Shown here: one piece after another, positions 7,599 through 8,525 of the stretch | Numbering within the stretch: position 1 is the first letter of the stretch | Layout of the letters: every line of letters starts with the position of its first letter | The notes under the pieces: model-generated | What the model was told of the DNA's origin: nothing | Databases searched by the model: none | Seen by the model: the letters and a program-made list of their open reading frames with translations, nothing else | Program-made: the position numbers and the translations under genes | Assembly: GCA_015486895.1 (NCBI GenBank) | Contig: WFQT01000335.1 | Span: 1-8,525, forward strand | DNA length: 8,525 bases | Source of the DNA: Anaerolineae bacterium | GTDB lineage: Bacteria; Chloroflexota; Anaerolineae; JAADDB01 | Direction of reading: 5' to 3'

Positions 7599-7667
7599 AC
7601 ACTGATTAACACAGATTTTTTCCTTGCTTCTCGACTCAAATCTGTGAAATTCTGTGTTTTTCTGTGG
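7590..7667. repeat. Long imperfect inverted repeat (potential hairpin)
   Basis: The left arm 7590-7618 (beginning CCACAGATGACACTG) pairs with the right arm 7638-7667 (ending TTTTTCTGTGG). About three quarters of positions match and the loop is about 19 bases. In the transcript this would be an AU-rich hairpin upstream of nuoH. It is not directly followed by a U-run in the direction of transcription, so it does not look like a classic terminator. Confidence 0.65.
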
Positions 7668-7694
7668 CTAAAATAAAAACGCCAGAGTCCAGTT

Positions 7695-7710
7695 CGTTAC
7701 AAAGGTAACG
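7695..7710. repeat. Small perfect stem-loop after nuoG
   Basis: CGTTAC (7695-7700), a 4-base loop AAAG, then GTAACG (7705-7710). The six-pair stem lies 37-52 bases past the nuoG stop and partly overlaps the right copy of the candidate target-site repeat. It has low GC content and no adjoining T-run, so it is a weak terminator at best. Confidence 0.4.
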
Positions 7711-7747
7711 CCTGTTCAAGAAGGTACACCGTCAGAACAACGGCAGA

Positions 7748-8525
7748 TCAACCTTCCCCATTTCCTTCCAGCCGGACCGGCACGGGGCCGTAACCTCCTG
7801 CCATTAACCGCTCGGCCGGGGCACCGTCCACACTTAAGGGTACAAAAAGCGTTCCCCGACGCACTGTTTCATCCGCCAACAGCGGCAGCACCACCATTCC
7901 ATGCGGCGACGTGACTTTCACCTGTTCCCCCTCGGCAAACTTCGTCGCCGCTAAATCTGCCGGGTGCATATGCACAGCGGGCGCAACAATAAGATTCCGC
8001 CCCTGCGCAGTGGTACGGAAAAGCAAGCCGGAATCGTAAAGCACCCGCTCGGTGAGCAACCAGTAGGGGTAGCCATTGTGAGAATCTGTAGACAACATCA
8101 CCGGCTGGAAGCGCTTCGCCACCGGCAGGGCATCCGCCGGCCATTGGCGGCCAGCTTCTCCTAACGCATCCCAGGTCAAGCCATCGTACATGGGAACAAC
8201 ACGAGTAATCTCCTGCAGCACGTCCTGCGGCGAAGAATATGCCCACGCCACTGGCAGCTTGCCTGAAGAACGCTGTTTCTTCTGGGAACCACCGCTTGCT
8301 GGCTCGGGCAACGGCCAATACTGCGCTAAGTGGGTCAAAATGAGCCAATCGGGAGCTGCCTGGCCCGGAGCACGCACCGCTTTCGGCGCCCGTTGCACCC
8401 GCCGCTCCAGGTTCGTAAACGTACCATCGCCCTCTACGTAATTGGCCGCCGGGAGCACAACATCTGCCATCTTGGCCGTTTCGGTAAGGAACAGCTCTGA
8501 TACAACCAAGAAGCCAACTTGCTGC
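7748..8525 (-). CDS. nuoG: NADH-quinone oxidoreductase subunit G, C-terminal part (partial)
   Basis: This is the end of the large iron-sulfur and molybdopterin-oxidoreductase-like subunit of the peripheral arm, which holds clusters N1b, N4 and N5 in its missing N-terminal part. The 258 visible codons stay open to the window edge, so the gene is cut by the window. The codon at 8507-8509 is TTG inside the frame and encodes an internal Leu, not a start. Visible residues about 6-45 contain ETAKMADVVLPAANYVEGDG and FTNLERRVQ, the conserved end of the molybdopterin fold. Residues about 145-245 (YPYWLLTERVLYDSG to VPLSVDGAPAERLMAGGYG) form a molydopterin-dinucleotide-binding-type beta-barrel domain, as in longer bacterial NuoG proteins. 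A Lys/Ser-rich linker (SGGSQKKQRSSGK) separates them and may be a surface loop. Position just before nuoH supports NuoG over formate dehydrogenase or another relative. Confidence 0.92.
   Translation of the reverse strand, partial: QQVGFLVVSELFLTETAKMADVVLPAANYVEGDGTFTNLERRVQRAPKAVRAPGQAAPDWLILTHLAQYWPLPEPASGGSQKKQRSSGKLPVAWAYSSPQDVLQEITRVVPMYDGLTWDALGEAGRQWPADALPVAKRFQPVMLSTDSHNGYPYWLLTERVLYDSGLLFRTTAQGRNLIVAPAVHMHPADLAATKFAEGEQVKVTSPHGMVVLPLLADETVRRGTLFVPLSVDGAPAERLMAGGYGPVPVRLEGNGEG

Larger units (their letters stand above)
7510..7667. repeat. Cluster of CACAGAT/ATCTGTG repeats in both orientations
   Basis: Four blocks of a degenerate unit of 9-10 bases, around CACAGATTA, alternate in orientation. 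Plus-strand blocks are at 7516-7542 (three units: CACAGATTA, CACAGATTG, CACGGATTA) and 7590-7618 (CACAGATGA, CACTGATTAA, CACAGATTT). Minus-strand blocks are at 7567-7575 (CCATCTGTG) and 7638-7667 (ATCTGTG, TTCTGTG and TTCTGTG units). The 14-base word TCTTTACCACAGAT occurs exactly at 7510-7523 and 7584-7597. From general knowledge, similar AATCTGTG-type repeats recur between genes in many environmental bacterial genomes; their function is not known to me. The lack of uniform spacers argues against CRISPR. Confidence 0.85.
7460..7700. mobile_element. Candidate MITE-like non-autonomous element with its flanking direct repeats
   Basis: The sequence GTTCATTAC at 7460-7468 recurs as GTTCGTTAC at 7692-7700 (8 of 9 identical), as a target-site duplication would. 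Immediately inside are inverted termini: TGGAATCTGGC at 7469-7479 pairs with GCCAGAGTCCA at 7681-7691 (10 of 11; 12 of 13 if the adjoining AC/GT is counted). The enclosed unit is about 223 bases with no coding potential and is filled with CACAGAT-type units. Short length, terminal inverted repeats and flanking duplication are the hallmarks of a MITE. The parent transposase family cannot be named. The single mismatch in each repeat suggests an old insertion, or chance. This reading is inferred from structure only. Confidence 0.5.
7441..7747. other. Intergenic region between nuoG and nuoH
   Basis: These 307 bases contain no credible gene. About three quarters of the region is a repeat-filled segment with element-like boundaries (7460-7700), described separately. 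The right-hand 37 bases up to the nuoG stop and the left-hand 19 bases before nuoH are simple flanks. No confident promoter for nuoH was found: TATAGA occurs on the minus strand near 7562-7567, but no suitable -35 element lies 16-18 bases upstream. No hairpin directly followed by a T-run is seen. Confidence 0.7.

Noticed and set aside
7510..7667. Possible CRISPR array from the repeated CACAGAT words
   Set aside because: Units are only 9-10 bases, degenerate, in both orientations and adjacent to each other, with no repeat-spacer regularity and no cas genes nearby.
7681..7710. Rho-independent terminator after nuoG
   Set aside because: The six-pair stem at 7695-7710 is AU-rich and the nearest T-rich run on the minus strand (about 7670-7680) starts some 15 bases past it, too far for a standard intrinsic terminator.
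8507..8509. TTG as a start codon for the last reading frame
   Set aside because: The frame continues open to the window edge and the residues on both sides match the interior of NuoG, so this codon is an internal leucine.

Overview
The window is one continuous piece of a bacterial respiratory complex I operon (proton-pumping NADH:quinone oxidoreductase, nuo). All genes lie on the minus strand. Read in the direction of transcription (high to low coordinates) they are the 3' part of nuoG, then nuoH, nuoI, nuoJ, nuoK, nuoL, nuoM and nuoN. This is the canonical 14-gene bacterial order, so nuoA-F and the start of nuoG should lie just beyond the right edge. All seven complete genes have intact reading frames and the charged membrane residues expected of working subunits. 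Nothing suggests decay or replacement of the enzyme itself.

Layout from left to right: bases 1-20 are not genomic but a Tn5/Nextera transposase adapter remnant, so the left edge is a raw contig or read end. nuoN, nuoM and nuoL, the three Mrp-type antiporter subunits, fill 53-4951. A gene-free gap of 156 bases follows, then the tightly packed nuoK-nuoJ-nuoI-nuoH block (5108-7440). Next comes a gap of 307 bases (7441-7747), and finally the C-terminal 258 codons of nuoG, which run off the right edge.

How the genes work together: NuoG and NuoI carry iron-sulfur clusters that pass electrons from NADH towards quinone. NuoH forms the membrane end of the quinone chamber. NuoH, J and K form the proximal membrane arm, and NuoN, M and L form the distal pumping arm. 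Short intergenic distances and Shine-Dalgarno sites embedded in the preceding stop codons indicate translation from a common transcript.

The part not explained by the genes is the nuoG-nuoH gap. It contains a roughly 223-base segment bounded by short inverted repeats and by a near-perfect 9-base direct repeat. The segment is filled with clustered CACAGAT/ATCTGTG units in both orientations that can fold into hairpins. It looks like a small non-autonomous mobile element (MITE-like) sitting inside the operon at the junction between peripheral-arm and membrane-arm genes.

Organism: a bacterium with moderate base composition and standard Shine-Dalgarno use, probably from an environmental or metagenomic assembly. 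The full-length C-terminal NuoG domain, the NuoK sequence and the style of intergenic repeat would fit Chloroflexota or a similar deep-branching environmental phylum, but this is a low-confidence impression. I saw no wholly new gene system; the novelty is in the intergenic DNA.
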